A stretch of DNA of 64,000 nucleotides from Rhodospirillaceae bacterium UBA1479 (GCA_002325375.1 DCRZ01000009.1:220156-284155), one strand, 5' to 3'; positions 33,437-42,402 are shown, counted from the first letter of the stretch. Numbers and translations are program-made. Notes: a model not told the origin generated them from the letters alone.

Positions 33437-34606
33437 TTAGGCAACCTGGCGGCCGCGCCGCCATACCCCCATGATCGTCGGCAGATCCTGGTAGGACTTC
33501 ACACGGACCAGGTCGGCGGACTTGCCGGGGGTGATTTCGCCGCGGTCGGTCAGACCTGCCATGGCGGCAGGTTCGGCCGTCACCATGGCGACGGCATCGG
33601 GCAGGGCGATCCCGTGGTTGTCGACCAGGATGAAGGCCGAATGGATCATGGAAATCGGCACGTAGTCGGACGCCAGACCGTCCAGCAGGCCGGCCTCGGC
33701 CAAGTCCGCGGCGGCGACGTTGCCCGAGTGCGATCCGCCCTTCACGATATTGGGGCTGCCCATGATCGTTTTCATGCCGTGGGCATGGGCGGCGCGGGCG
33801 GCGTCCAGGGTGGTCGGAAATTCTGAAATCAGGATGCCTTCCTGGTGACCCTGGGCCACGTGTTCTGCCGTGGTGTCGTCGTGGCTGGCCAGGGGGATGC
33901 CGCGCTTGCGTGCTTCCCCGATGACCGCCTGGCGATTTTGGGCGCTGTAATTCTTCTGTCGTTCGATCAGGCCGTCGATCTGGGCGTCCAGTTCCGCCGC
34001 GGTGTAGACGCGGCTGTATACCTTTTTCCACTTGTCCAGGTCGCGCCATTGGCGCTGGCCCGGGGTGTGATCCATGACCGACACCAGGGCGACCAAGGGA
34101 TGGTCGATGATATTGGCCAGTTCGTTCATCACCGTGTCGGACGCGACCTCGGCACGAATGTGCAGGCGATGATCGGCCTTCATCAGGTCATCGTCGATCG
34201 AGGCCGTGAGGACATCCTTGGCCAGGTCCAAAGCACCCTGGCGGCCCGGTTTGCCAAGGTGCATATCGCCGACGACAAGGGAATCGAAGACCGTCGTGAC
34301 GCCGGCGGTGGCCAGCATGCGGTCGTGAACCTGAAACGCCGCTAGGCCCGGCCATTTCACGCCGGGACGCGGTTCCAGGTGCTTTTCCAGATTATCCGTG
34401 TGGATGTCGACCAGGCCGGGGATCAGAAAGTCGCCCTCGCAATCAATGGCATGGGGCAGGCCGCTGCGCCCGTCATCGACGTCGCGGATCATGCCGTCGG
34501 CGACCCGCAGCGTGCCGGTGAAGGCGCGTTCGCGGGTAACCACCGTGGCATTGGTGAAAATCAGTTCCGAAACCATTGAACGACTATTTACCACGATGTT
34601 CATCAT
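33437..34606 (-). CDS. phnM: Alpha-D-ribose 1-methylphosphonate 5-triphosphate diphosphatase
   Basis: A 389-aa amidohydrolase-fold enzyme that releases pyrophosphate from ribose 1-methylphosphonate 5-triphosphate, giving the PhnJ substrate. Metal motif LVDIHTDNLEKHLEPRPGVKWP (landmark VDIHTDN) replaces the usual HxH; SHDDTTAEHV and GSPNIVKGGSHSGNVA are further PhnM blocks. ATG 34606 follows GAGGTGCG; a downstream ATG at 34576 is possible and lies closer to the usual family start. It lies on the minus strand with phnF, divergent from phnGHIJKL. Confidence 0.93.
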   Translation of the reverse strand: MMNIVVNSRSMVSELIFTNATVVTRERAFTGTLRVADGMIRDVDDGRSGLPHAIDCEGDFLIPGLVDIHTDNLEKHLEPRPGVKWPGLAAFQVHDRMLATAGVTTVFDSLVVGDMHLGKPGRQGALDLAKDVLTASIDDDLMKADHRLHIRAEVASDTVMNELANIIDHPLVALVSVMDHTPGQRQWRDLDKWKKVYSRVYTAAELDAQIDGLIERQKNYSAQNRQAVIGEARKRGIPLASHDDTTAEHVAQGHQEGILISEFPTTLDAARAAHAHGMKTIMGSPNIVKGGSHSGNVAAADLAEAGLLDGLASDYVPISMIHSAFILVDNHGIALPDAVAMVTAEPAAMAGLTDRGEITPGKSADLVRVKSYQDLPTIMGVWRRGRQVA

Positions 34607-34740
34607 CCCGCGCACCTCTGTTCGTCGGCGGCATTGGAGCAGCCGGCCGGTATCGTTCCAACCCTCTTAGGGGGCGGGCGTGTCCGGACGGTGACCCTGG
34701 GATGACGTATGGATGACAGCGCCGCCCCGGAGGGCAGGGG

Positions 34741-35478
34741 TCAGGTCGAGGGTTCGAACAGCAACTGTACGCGGTCGCCGGCGAACCGGGTCAGGCCGTA
34801 TTCGATGGGCTTGCCGTCCGTGTCCACGTTGATGCTTTCGGCGACCAGCACCGGCCGGTTGGGCGGCTGGCTGAGAAGCTGGACTTCATCGGCATCGGGC
34901 ATGCGGGTGGTGACGCGGGTGATCTTGCGGAAGAAGTCGGTGACACCGAACTGGGCAAGAACCTTGGAGATCGACCGTGATTCCTCGAACGCCTCGATCA
35001 TGCTGGGGAAGCGTGCGGCGCAGAAGTAATGGTCGGCGACGCTGATCGGCCGGCCGTCGGCCTCGCCGATCGTGCGGATCAGGGAAACCAAGGCTCCTTC
35101 CGCCAGATCAAGAGCTTCGGCGACGTCGCCTGAGGCCTTGACCCGTTCGCTCAACAGAACCCAGCCGCCGGGTTGGCGGCGTTGGGCCATGATGTTTTCC
35201 GTGAACCGGGTGCGGCGGCGCACGGGGTAGTCGATGACATGTTCATGGACGAAGGTGCCGCGGCCCTGTTCGATGCGGATCAAGCCTTCCTGCTCCAGCG
35301 CCTTCATGGCGCGGCGCACGGTATGGCGGTTGACGTTGAAGCGTTCGGCCAGGTCGTGTTCCGTCGGCAGGCGGGACCCTGGCGCGATCATGCCGCTGGC
35401 GATGTCGTCGGAAATCTGTTCCTCGATTTGGCGCCACAGGGATACGCCCGATCCGCGTTTCACTCTCGTTGGGTCCAT
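34741..35478 (-). CDS. phnF: GntR/HutC-family phosphonate operon repressor PhnF
   Basis: A 245-aa regulator. The winged helix (about 10-78) has DIASGMIAPGSRLPTEHDLAERFNVNRHTVRRAM as landmark, and the UTRA effector domain (about 95-240) follows. Phosphonate-locus HutC-type regulators repress the phn genes until a phosphonate-related effector binds. It is divergent from phnG, with a GTCTA-type inverted repeat and a Pho box in the shared region, and phnM is 134 bases downstream on the same strand. Confidence 0.9.
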   Translation of the reverse strand: MDPTRVKRGSGVSLWRQIEEQISDDIASGMIAPGSRLPTEHDLAERFNVNRHTVRRAMKALEQEGLIRIEQGRGTFVHEHVIDYPVRRRTRFTENIMAQRRQPGGWVLLSERVKASGDVAEALDLAEGALVSLIRTIGEADGRPISVADHYFCAARFPSMIEAFEESRSISKVLAQFGVTDFFRKITRVTTRMPDADEVQLLSQPPNRPVLVAESINVDTDGKPIEYGLTRFAGDRVQLLFEPST

Positions 35479-35514
35479 GACTTGGCCTCATTCCATGATG
35501 ATGCGTTCCCGACC

Positions 35515-35548
35515 GTGTCATTGAATCGTCATGACTTGTCGATTTACT
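35515..35548 (+). promoter_or_regulatory. Pho box and promoter of phnGHIJKL
   Basis: GTCAT occurs at 35517 and 35528, an 11-bp direct repeat. Segment 35515-35532 matches 12 of 18 PhoB consensus bases. A TTTACT (35543-35548) lies 11 bp downstream and may be the -10; TATTAT near 35567 is an alternative. This is the second Pho box of the locus and would place the lyase core under the same starvation signal as transport. Confidence 0.55.
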
Positions 35549-35584
35549 TGCTGGGTACGTCAGGCCATATTATCACGAAAGAAA

Positions 35585-35615
35585 TAGACGTCTAGACAAA
35601 TATCCAGTTTGTCTA
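35585..35615. promoter_or_regulatory. Putative PhnF operator
   Basis: Two overlapping symmetric elements lie here: the palindrome TAGACGTCTA (35585-35594) and the inverted repeat TAGACAAA-7-TTTGTCTA (35593-35600 and 35608-35615). Both share TAGAC/GTCTA half-sites, as in GntR/HutC operators. The position, downstream of the likely -10 and before phnG, fits repression by PhnF. Confidence 0.6.
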
Positions 35616-35620
35616 TTCAT

Positions 35621-35650
35621 ATCGCAAGGGCCCGCGTGGGGCCTTGCGAT
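35621..35650 (+). promoter_or_regulatory. 5' leader hairpin of the phnG transcript
   Basis: ATCGCAAGG (35621-35629) pairs exactly with CCTTGCGAT (35642-35650), with three further GC pairs inside after one mismatch. It ends 29 bases before the phnG start and has no T-run. It may stabilise the mRNA 5' end. Confidence 0.6.
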
Positions 35651-35679
35651 AGATTAAGGCTGGCGGAGATTCGAGAGAA

Positions 35680-36183
35680 ATGGCCCGTTCTTCCAATTCC
35701 CAGGCCCCCGGTGGGACGACCGGCTCCGATGGCCGCGCGGAATGGATGGGTCTGCTGGCGCGCGCATCCGAAGCCGAGCTGGAGGCCGCCTGGCGGGCCC
35801 TGGTGCCTGATCAGCCGGCCATGGCATACGACGTCTTGCGTGCGCCGCAACAGGGTCTGACGATGGTGCGGGGACGCGCCGGCGGAGACGGTCAGGCCTT
35901 CAACCTTGGTGAAATGACGGTCACCCGTTGTTCCGTGGGACTGGCGGACGGAACCGTCGGGCACGGTTATGTCGCCGGCCGCTCAGCGCGCCACGCGGAA
36001 CTGGCGGCCCTATTCGACGCTCTGTTGCAGACCGACACCTGGGCGGACCGGGTGATGGCGTGCGTCATCGCGCCGCTGCGGGCATCGCGCGCCATGGCGC
36101 GGGCGCGTACTGCCGCCAAGACGGCGGCGACCAAGGTTGAGTTCTTCACCCTGGTCCGTGAACAATCGGCGGATTCCGAATGA
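35680..36183 (+). CDS. phnG: C-P lyase complex subunit PhnG
   Basis: A 167-aa subunit of the PhnGHIJ core complex; with PhnI, PhnH and PhnL it converts MgATP and methylphosphonate to ribose 1-methylphosphonate 5-triphosphate. The RAEWMGLLARASEAELEA N-terminus, FNLGEMTVTRCSVGLADGTVGHGYVAGR block and C-terminal KVEFFTLVRE are family features. Its stop overlaps the phnH start. Confidence 0.93.
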   Translation: MARSSNSQAPGGTTGSDGRAEWMGLLARASEAELEAAWRALVPDQPAMAYDVLRAPQQGLTMVRGRAGGDGQAFNLGEMTVTRCSVGLADGTVGHGYVAGRSARHAELAALFDALLQTDTWADRVMACVIAPLRASRAMARARTAAKTAATKVEFFTLVREQSADSE

Positions 36184-36809
36184 CCACTTCGACGGGTTCA
36201 ATGACGGGCGGTCTGGCCGCGGGGTTCCATGACCCGGTGCATGACGCGCAGGGTGTATTCCGCGACGTCCTGCGCGCGATGTCACGGCCGGGCGAGGTGC
36301 GGGAAACAGCGGTCCAAATCGATCCGCCGGCCCCGTTGAACATAGCCGGGGCGGCGGTCTGCCTTGCCCTTTTGGATTTCGAAACGCCGCTGTGGATTGA
36401 CGGTGGCGGCCGTGATGCGGACGGGGCGGCATCCTTCCTGACCTTTCACACGGGTGCCCCTCGCGCGACGGGGCCGGCCCAGGCCGATTTCGTCCTGGTC
36501 GCCGACGGCAGGATATTGCCCGCCTTTGATACGTTTCGGCAGGGCACGGACGAAGCCCCCGAAGGCTCGGCGACCCTGATCGTGCAGGTCGCGGACCTGG
36601 CGGCGGCGTCCCCCGATGCCGCGGGCGCTTGGCGGCTTGACGGCCCGGGTATCGACGGCACCGTTGGGCTCCATGTCTCGGGCCTGCCCGATGGGATCGC
36701 CGATGACCTTGCCCGCAATGCGGACCGCTTTCCCCGCGGTATTGACCTGATCCTTTGCGCCGGCCGTCGCATCGCCGCCCTGCCACGCACGACACGGGTG
36801 GAGGGCTGA
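36180..36809 (+). CDS. phnH: C-P lyase complex subunit PhnH
   Basis: A 209-aa PLP-transferase-like subunit without cofactor, part of the PhnGHIJ core. Landmarks are GFHDPVHDAQGVFRDVLRAMSRPGEV near the N-terminus, AAVCLALLDFETPLW, and the C-terminal FPRGIDLILCAGRRIAALPR. It overlaps phnG by four bases (ATGA), and phnI follows four bases later. Confidence 0.93.
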   Translation: MTTSTGSMTGGLAAGFHDPVHDAQGVFRDVLRAMSRPGEVRETAVQIDPPAPLNIAGAAVCLALLDFETPLWIDGGGRDADGAASFLTFHTGAPRATGPAQADFVLVADGRILPAFDTFRQGTDEAPEGSATLIVQVADLAAASPDAAGAWRLDGPGIDGTVGLHVSGLPDGIADDLARNADRFPRGIDLILCAGRRIAALPRTTRVEG

Positions 36810-36813
36810 CGCC

Positions 36814-37911
36814 ATGTACGTTGCGGTCAAGGGTGGGGAAAAGGCGATCGACAATGCCCATGCGCTGCTGGCCGAGGAACGGCGTGGCGATGTCGGCGTG
36901 CCGGAACTGACGCTCGATCAGATCAAGCAGCAGATGGGGCTTGCCGTCGACCGGGTGATGGGCGAGGGCTCACTCTACGATCCCGATCTGGCGGCGCTGG
37001 CGATCAAGCAGGCTCAGGGCGATCTGGTCGAGGCCGTGTTCCTGCTGCGCGCTTTCCGTACGACCTTGCCGCGCCTGGCCGTCACCACGCCCGTCGACAC
37101 GGCGGCGATGACGGTCCGCCGGCGCATCTCGGCGACGTTCAAGGATCTGCCGGGGGGGCAGGTGCTGGGCCCGACCTATGATTACACTCATCGCTTGCTC
37201 GACTTCGCCCTGGCGGCGGGAGCCCCGGCACCGCCCGCGCCCGAGGGCGATCCGGCGGTGATGGCCGATGCCATGCCCCGGGTCACGGACATTCTGGCAT
37301 ATCAGGACCTGATCGAACCGGAAGCGGGCGACACGGACGGGGAGGGCAAGGTCGCGGACCTGACTCGTGAGCCGCTGGCCTTTCCCGCCGGGCGCGACCT
37401 GCGCCTGCAGAACCTGGCCCGCGCCGACGAGGGATTTTTGCTGGCGCTGGGCTATTCGACGCAGCGCGGCTATGGCCGCAGCCACCCCTTCGCCGGGGAA
37501 ATCCGCATGGGCGAGGTCGCCGTCGAGATCGTGCCGGAGGAACTGGGCTTCGCCATCGAGATCGGCGACATCACCGTCACCGAATGTCAGATGATCAACC
37601 AGTTCGCGGGCTCGGCCACGGAGCCGCCCCAGTTCACCCGGGGTTATGGCCTGATGTTCGGGCGTTCGGAACGCAAGGCCATGTCCATGGCCCTGGTCGA
37701 CCGCAGCCTGCGCGCCCGCGAATTGGGCGAGGAAATCGAGGCCCCGGCCCAGGACGAGGAATTCGTGCTCTACCATTCCGACAACGTCGAGGCCCAGGGC
37801 TTCGTGCAGCACCTGAAATTGCCCCATTACGTGGATTTCCAGAGCGAGCTCGTTCTGGTCCGCGCCCTCAGGCGCGAGGCGGCTGCCCGGCGCAGCGAGG
37901 CGGCGGAATGA
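36814..37911 (+). CDS. phnI: C-P lyase complex subunit PhnI
   Basis: A 365-aa subunit with nucleosidase activity: it displaces adenine from ATP with phosphonate (with G, H and L). MYVAVKGGEKAIDNAHALL is the canonical N-terminus; YSTQRGYGRSHPFAGEIRMGEV and LPHYVDFQSELVLVR are conserved C-terminal blocks. Full length. Its stop overlaps the phnJ start. Confidence 0.95.
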   Translation: MYVAVKGGEKAIDNAHALLAEERRGDVGVPELTLDQIKQQMGLAVDRVMGEGSLYDPDLAALAIKQAQGDLVEAVFLLRAFRTTLPRLAVTTPVDTAAMTVRRRISATFKDLPGGQVLGPTYDYTHRLLDFALAAGAPAPPAPEGDPAVMADAMPRVTDILAYQDLIEPEAGDTDGEGKVADLTREPLAFPAGRDLRLQNLARADEGFLLALGYSTQRGYGRSHPFAGEIRMGEVAVEIVPEELGFAIEIGDITVTECQMINQFAGSATEPPQFTRGYGLMFGRSERKAMSMALVDRSLRARELGEEIEAPAQDEEFVLYHSDNVEAQGFVQHLKLPHYVDFQSELVLVRALRREAAARRSEAAE

Positions 37912-38780
37912 CCCAGGCGCGGACAATGACGGACGGCGGCTACAACTTCGCCTATCTGGACGAACAGACCAAGCGGATGATCCGCCGGGCGATCCTCAAG
38001 GCCGTCGCGATACCGGGCCATCAGGTGCCGTTCGGGTCGCGGGAAATGCCGCTGCCCTACGGCTGGGGAACCGGCGGCATCCAGGTCACGGCCTCGATCA
38101 TCGGCCTTGCGGATGTGCTCAAGGTGATCGACCAGGGGGCGGACGATACGACCAACGCGGTGTCCATCCGCCGTTTCTTCGCACGCACCGCCGGGGTCGC
38201 CACGACCCAGGCGACGGAAGCGGCGACGATCATTCAGACCCGCCACCGCATCCCCGAAACGGTGCTTAAGGACGACCAGATCATCGTCTATCAGGTGCCG
38301 ATCCCGGAACCCTTGCGCTGGCTTGAGCCGCGCGAGGCCGAGACCCGCAAGATGCATGGTCTTGCCGATTACGGCGTGATGCATGTGAAGCTGTACGAGG
38401 ACATCGCCACCTACGGCCATATCGAGACGTCCTACGACTATCCGGTCCTGGTCAACGGCCGTTACCTGACGGCGCCGTCGCCGATCCCCAAGTTCGACAA
38501 TCCCAAGATGCACGAAATGGCCGCCCTGCAGTTGTTCGGTGCCGGGCGGGAAAAGCGCATCTATGCCATCCCGCCGTATACCCGGGTTGAAAGCCTGGAT
38601 TTCGAAGATCATCCCTTCGCGGCCCAGACATGGGACGCCCGCTGCGCCATCTGCGGCGCCGGGGACAGTTTCCTCGACGAGGTCATCACCGACGACCACG
38701 GCGGGTCCATGTTCGTGTGTTCCGACACGGACCATTGCGGGCGCCGCGTCGCCGACGGCCATCGGGGGGACGGCGAATGA
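37908..38780 (+). CDS. phnJ: C-P lyase, radical-SAM subunit PhnJ
   Basis: The 290-aa catalytic subunit that cleaves the C-P bond of ribose 1-methylphosphonate 5-phosphate, releasing methane and forming the 1,2-cyclic phosphate. Four cysteines (246, 249, 271, 277) occur in CAIC and CSDTDHC with the same 3-22-6 spacing as E. coli PhnJ Cys241, 244, 266 and 272, so the iron-sulfur cluster and catalytic Cys are intact. The start overlaps phnI as ATGA; an internal ATG at 37926 is an alternative. Confidence 0.96.
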   Translation: MTQARTMTDGGYNFAYLDEQTKRMIRRAILKAVAIPGHQVPFGSREMPLPYGWGTGGIQVTASIIGLADVLKVIDQGADDTTNAVSIRRFFARTAGVATTQATEAATIIQTRHRIPETVLKDDQIIVYQVPIPEPLRWLEPREAETRKMHGLADYGVMHVKLYEDIATYGHIETSYDYPVLVNGRYLTAPSPIPKFDNPKMHEMAALQLFGAGREKRIYAIPPYTRVESLDFEDHPFAAQTWDARCAICGAGDSFLDEVITDDHGGSMFVCSDTDHCGRRVADGHRGDGE

Positions 38781-39571
38781 TGGACGGCGCCGCGATCTTG
38801 GACGCCCCGCTTCTCAGCGCACGCGGGATCACCCATTCCTATGGGGCGCGCATCGGTTGTCGCGATATAGATTTCGATCTGTGGCCGGGCGAGGTCTTGG
38901 GCGTGGTCGGCGAAAGCGGGTCCGGCAAGACGACGCTGTTGAACTGCCTGTCGGCGCAAATGATGCCGTCGTCCGGCAAGCTGACATACCGCCTGCGCAC
39001 GGGGGATCAGGCGGATGTCTATGCCCTGACCGAGGCCGAACGCCGCATGCTCATGCGCACGGACTGGGGCTTCGTACATCAGAACCCGCGCGACGGTTTG
39101 CGCATGGGGGTCAGTGCCGGGGCCAACGTTGGCGAACGCCTAATGGCCGTGGGCGCGCGCCATTACGGCGCCATTCGCGACCAGGTCACGGATTGGCTCG
39201 GCCGGGTGGAAATGGACCTGGAGCGCATCGACGACCTGCCGTCGCAGTTTTCCGGCGGCATGCAGCAGCGCGTGCAGATCGCGCGCAATCTGGTGTCGGG
39301 GCCGCGTCTGGTGTTCATGGACGAACCCACGGGCGGGCTCGACGTATCGGTGCAGGCGCGCCTGCTCGACCTGCTGCGTGGTTTGACCAACGATCTGGGC
39401 TTGTCCGCCGTGATCGTCACCCACGATCTTGCCGTGGCCCGCTTGCTGTCGCACCGCCTGATGGTCATGCGCCGGGGTGAGGTGGTGGAGCAGGGGCTGA
39501 CCGATCAGGTTCTGGATGATCCGCAGCACGCCTATACCCAGCTTCTGGTTTCCTCGGTGCTGCAGACATGA
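38777..39571 (+). CDS. phnK: C-P lyase-associated ABC-type ATPase PhnK
   Basis: A 264-aa ABC ATPase that binds the PhnGHIJ core through PhnJ, not a transporter. Walker A GESGSGKTTLL, signature FSGGMQQRVQIARNLVS, Walker B LVFMDEPTGGLD, switch VTHDLAVARLLSHR. It starts within the phnJ stop (ATGATG), and phnL overlaps its own stop. Confidence 0.93.
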   Translation: MMDGAAILDAPLLSARGITHSYGARIGCRDIDFDLWPGEVLGVVGESGSGKTTLLNCLSAQMMPSSGKLTYRLRTGDQADVYALTEAERRMLMRTDWGFVHQNPRDGLRMGVSAGANVGERLMAVGARHYGAIRDQVTDWLGRVEMDLERIDDLPSQFSGGMQQRVQIARNLVSGPRLVFMDEPTGGLDVSVQARLLDLLRGLTNDLGLSAVIVTHDLAVARLLSHRLMVMRRGEVVEQGLTDQVLDDPQHAYTQLLVSSVLQT

Positions 39572-40269
39572 GGGCGCCGGTGATCCGAATCGAGGGCCTG
39601 TCCAAGTCCTTCGTTCTGCACAATCAGGGCGGGGTCGAACTGCCCGTGTTCCGGGACATCGACCTGGAGGTCTTCGCCGGTGAATGCCTGGCCCTGCACG
39701 GGCCGTCGGGCACGGGGAAAAGTTCGCTGATCCGCCTGATCTACGGCAATTATCTTTGTCCTCAGGGGCGCATCCTGGTTCGCCACGACGGGCGGGTCAC
39801 CGATGTCGCCCGTGCTCTGCCGCATGAAATTCTCGACCTCCGCCGCCGCACCATGGGCTACGTCAGCCAGTTTCTGCGCGTCATTCCTCGTGTGCCTGCC
39901 TTGCAGGTGGTGGCCGAGCCGTTGCGTGCCCAAGGGGTCGACGCGGCGGCGGCGGAGCAGGCGGCAGGTGAGATGCTGACCCGCTTCAACATCCCCGAGC
40001 GCCTGTGGCATCTGGCGCCGGCGACGTTTTCCGGCGGCGAGCAACAGCGCGTCAACCTGGCCCGCGGTTTCATCGTCGATTACCCGATCCTGCTGCTCGA
40101 CGAGCCGACGGCCTCCCTCGACAAGGCCAACCGCGACGTGGTGATCGACGTGATCCGGCAGGCGACGGCACGTGGTGCTGCGGTTGTCGGCATTTTCCAT
40201 GACGCCCAGATGCGGGACGCCGTGGCGACCCGCGTTCTCGACTTGGCCCCCGCCGGGGCGGCGGCTTAG
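39568..40269 (+). CDS. phnL: C-P lyase-associated ABC-type ATPase PhnL
   Basis: A 233-aa ABC ATPase needed with PhnGHI for formation of the ribose-phosphonate intermediate. Walker A GPSGTGKSSLIRLIYGNY (the IYGNY run is typical of PhnL), signature FSGGEQQRVNLARGFI, Walker B ILLLDEPTASLD, switch His in FHDAQMRDAVA. It overlaps phnK by four bases; the next gene begins directly at its stop. Confidence 0.93.
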   Translation: MRAPVIRIEGLSKSFVLHNQGGVELPVFRDIDLEVFAGECLALHGPSGTGKSSLIRLIYGNYLCPQGRILVRHDGRVTDVARALPHEILDLRRRTMGYVSQFLRVIPRVPALQVVAEPLRAQGVDAAAAEQAAGEMLTRFNIPERLWHLAPATFSGGEQQRVNLARGFIVDYPILLLDEPTASLDKANRDVVIDVIRQATARGAAVVGIFHDAQMRDAVATRVLDLAPAGAAA

Positions 40270-41010
40270 GTGTCCGGTGCCGGAGACCGCGTGACCCAAG
40301 CCTCGGAACGCTACGCCGTCTACTTCTTGCCGGGCCAGGATACGGCACTTTGGCAGACGGGCTGTCGTTGGCTCGGCCGGAATCCGGATGGAACCGCGGG
40401 CGATGCACCCCTGCCGCCGCCGCAAGCGGCCGCGGCAGGCATGGCCGAGGCGGATTGGGCGGCCGTGACAGCCGAACCCCGACGCTATGGCTTCCATGCG
40501 ACCCTGAAGCCGCCCTTCCATCTGGCGGAGGGCTGTGATCTCGCGGATCTGGATACGGCACTGGCGCGCTTCGCCGCCGGGCGCGCGGCCTTTCAAACGG
40601 CAACCTTGTCGGTCACGCATCTTGGCGGCTTTCTCGCGCTCTGTCCGTCGGCGCCTGCGGTTGACCTGGAGGTTCTGGCCGCCGATTGCCTGCGGACGTT
40701 TGAGCCGTTCCGGCGTCCTTTGGACAGGGAGAATCTGTCTCGGCGGCGGGCGCGGGGGCTCACGCCCCGGCAGAATGCCTTGCTGGAAACCTGGGGCTAT
40801 CCCTTCGTCCTGGAGGAATTCCGCTTTCACCTGACCTTGACAGGACGCCTCACGGACGCGGCGGCGGCCCGCTATCGGCCGTTGCTGGAGAGCCTGTTCG
40901 CGGAAGCCCTGGTCGCTCCGCTTGCCGTGGGCGGCGTCGCTCTGTTCCGCGAGCCGGCCCCCGGCGCTCCTTTCGAACCCGTCCGCCGCTATCTTTTTTC
41001 CGTGCGCTGA
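40270..41010 (+). CDS. DUF1045 phosphonate-operon protein (2H phosphoesterase-like)
   Basis: A 246-aa protein of the DUF1045 family found in C-P lyase operons. It has two HxT signatures, His76-Ala-Thr78 (GFHATLKPP) and His187-Leu-Thr189 (FHLTLTG), the hallmark of 2H phosphoesterases that open cyclic phosphates. No phnP (cyclic ribose phosphodiesterase) or phnN (ribose bisphosphate kinase) is seen in this locus, so it may take the PhnP step; this is inference. The start is GTG directly after the phnL stop; GTG 40291 is possible. Confidence 0.85.
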   Translation: MSGAGDRVTQASERYAVYFLPGQDTALWQTGCRWLGRNPDGTAGDAPLPPPQAAAAGMAEADWAAVTAEPRRYGFHATLKPPFHLAEGCDLADLDTALARFAAGRAAFQTATLSVTHLGGFLALCPSAPAVDLEVLAADCLRTFEPFRRPLDRENLSRRRARGLTPRQNALLETWGYPFVLEEFRFHLTLTGRLTDAAAARYRPLLESLFAEALVAPLAVGGVALFREPAPGAPFEPVRRYLFSVR

Positions 41011-41412
41011 TGCGGGTCGGCTGAACGGCCTCTATATCGTTAAAACGTAATTTATTTTCAGGTAATTAGCCCGTTTTAATCCGCCTGAATCGAGGCCTTC
41101 ACAAGGGGCTTTTGGCGGCTGTCGGCGTGAAATTATTCAAATGAGTCTCAAAAAAAACCATTGATCTTTCCTGGTGGGAATGATCTTATTTTCCCTGTGG
41201 TATACCAGATGCCAAAGAGCTCAAAAGAGTCAAAGCAAGGTGTATTGCAATGTTTGGGAAGACATCGACCAAGTGAATTGACAGGACCGTCTGATCCGAC
41301 CGCCGGATAAAAACAATACAGGCGCAAGGGGAAGACATTTAATCGCCATTCGACTTCGGCTTATACTGTGGCCGAGTGCGCTATGGCGCTATCAACAACT
41401 GGGAGGACACCC
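41011..41412 (+). promoter_or_regulatory. Intergenic region with tctC promoter and GntR-type operator
   Basis: This 402-base AT-rich gap has no gene. TTGATC (41161-41166) and TCTTAT (41184-41189, 17-bp spacer) form a promoter candidate, followed directly by the palindrome TGGTATACCA (41198-41207), placed to block transcription. A second -10-like TATACT (41362-41367) lies nearer the gene. TTAAAACG/CGTTTTAA near 41039-41077 is a weak inverted repeat. GGGAGG precedes the tctC ATG. Confidence 0.5.
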
Positions 41413-42402
41413 ATGAAGACTTTTGTCAAGAAACTGCTGGGCGTCGGCATCACTGTCGGCCTGGTTTCCGGTTTCACGGCCATCGCGGGCAAAACTGCCC
41501 TGGCCTGGGAGCCGGTTAAGCCGATTCAGTTCGTCGTGATGGCCGGCAAAGGCGGGGGCGCCGACAAGCTGGCGCGCCTGATCCAGTCGATCATCGAAAA
41601 GCATAAGCTGTCGCCGAAGCCCGTTACGCCGATCAACAAGCCCGGCGGTTCCGGTGCGGAAGCCCTTGTGTACATGAAGAACCACAAGGACCCTGACCAT
41701 GCCATCATGGTCACCCTGAACAGCTTCTACACCACGCCTATGCGCCAGCCGAAGCTGGGCGTCGACCCGATGACCTTCGCGCCGATCGCGCGGATGGCCG
41801 AAGATACCTTCGTTCTGTGGGTTCACAAGGACGCCGGCATCAAGACCGTCGACGAATACGTCAAGGCCGCCAAGGCTGCCGGCAACCAATGGATCATGGC
41901 CGGTACCGGTAAGGCGTCCGAAGACAACCTGCTCGCCGATTTCCTGAACGCGGCCTATGGCCTGAACATGAAGTACGTCCCCTACAAGGGCGGCGGCAAG
42001 GTTGCCAAGCAGCTGGCCGGTAAGCACGCCAATTCCACGGTCAACAACCCGTCGGAAGCCCTCGGCTTCTATGAAGCCGGCACGGTCGTGCCGCTGGCGT
42101 CGTTCACGGATGAACGTCTGCCGATGTTCAAGGACACGCCGACCTTCAAGGAACTGGGTCAGGACTTCGTCTACTACATGCAGCGTTCCGTCGTCGGTGC
42201 GCCGGGCATGAGCAAGGACGCGCTGGCCTTCTATCAGGGTGTCTTCAAGAAGGTGTACGAAACCACGGAGTGGCAGACTTACATCAAGAAGAAGAGCCTG
42301 CAGGGCGAACTGCTCCAGGGCGATGCGCTTGCCTCCTATTGGAAGCGTGAAAACGAAGTGCATCGCAAGATGCTCGTCAAGATGGGCGCCATCAAAGGCT
42401 AA
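41413..42402 (+). CDS. tctC: Tripartite tricarboxylate transporter substrate-binding protein (TctC/Bug family)
   Basis: A 329-aa periplasmic binding protein with signal peptide (about 1-31, ending TALA). WEPVKPIQFVVMAGKGGGADKLARLIQ and INKPGGSGAEALVYMKNHKDPDHAIM are typical Bug-family loops that bind a carboxylate. Next to tctB and tctA and close to oxalate catabolic genes, its ligand is likely a small di- or monocarboxylate such as oxalate, but this is inferred from context. ATG 41413 is set by GGGAGGACACCC and by the signal peptide. Confidence 0.88.
   Translation: MKTFVKKLLGVGITVGLVSGFTAIAGKTALAWEPVKPIQFVVMAGKGGGADKLARLIQSIIEKHKLSPKPVTPINKPGGSGAEALVYMKNHKDPDHAIMVTLNSFYTTPMRQPKLGVDPMTFAPIARMAEDTFVLWVHKDAGIKTVDEYVKAAKAAGNQWIMAGTGKASEDNLLADFLNAAYGLNMKYVPYKGGGKVAKQLAGKHANSTVNNPSEALGFYEAGTVVPLASFTDERLPMFKDTPTFKELGQDFVYYMQRSVVGAPGMSKDALAFYQGVFKKVYETTEWQTYIKKKSLQGELLQGDALASYWKRENEVHRKMLVKMGAIKG

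Noticed and set aside
41278..41310. TTGACA promoter for tctC
   Set aside because: The perfect -35 has no acceptable -10 at 16-18 bp; the nearest AT-rich hexamer is 21 bp away.
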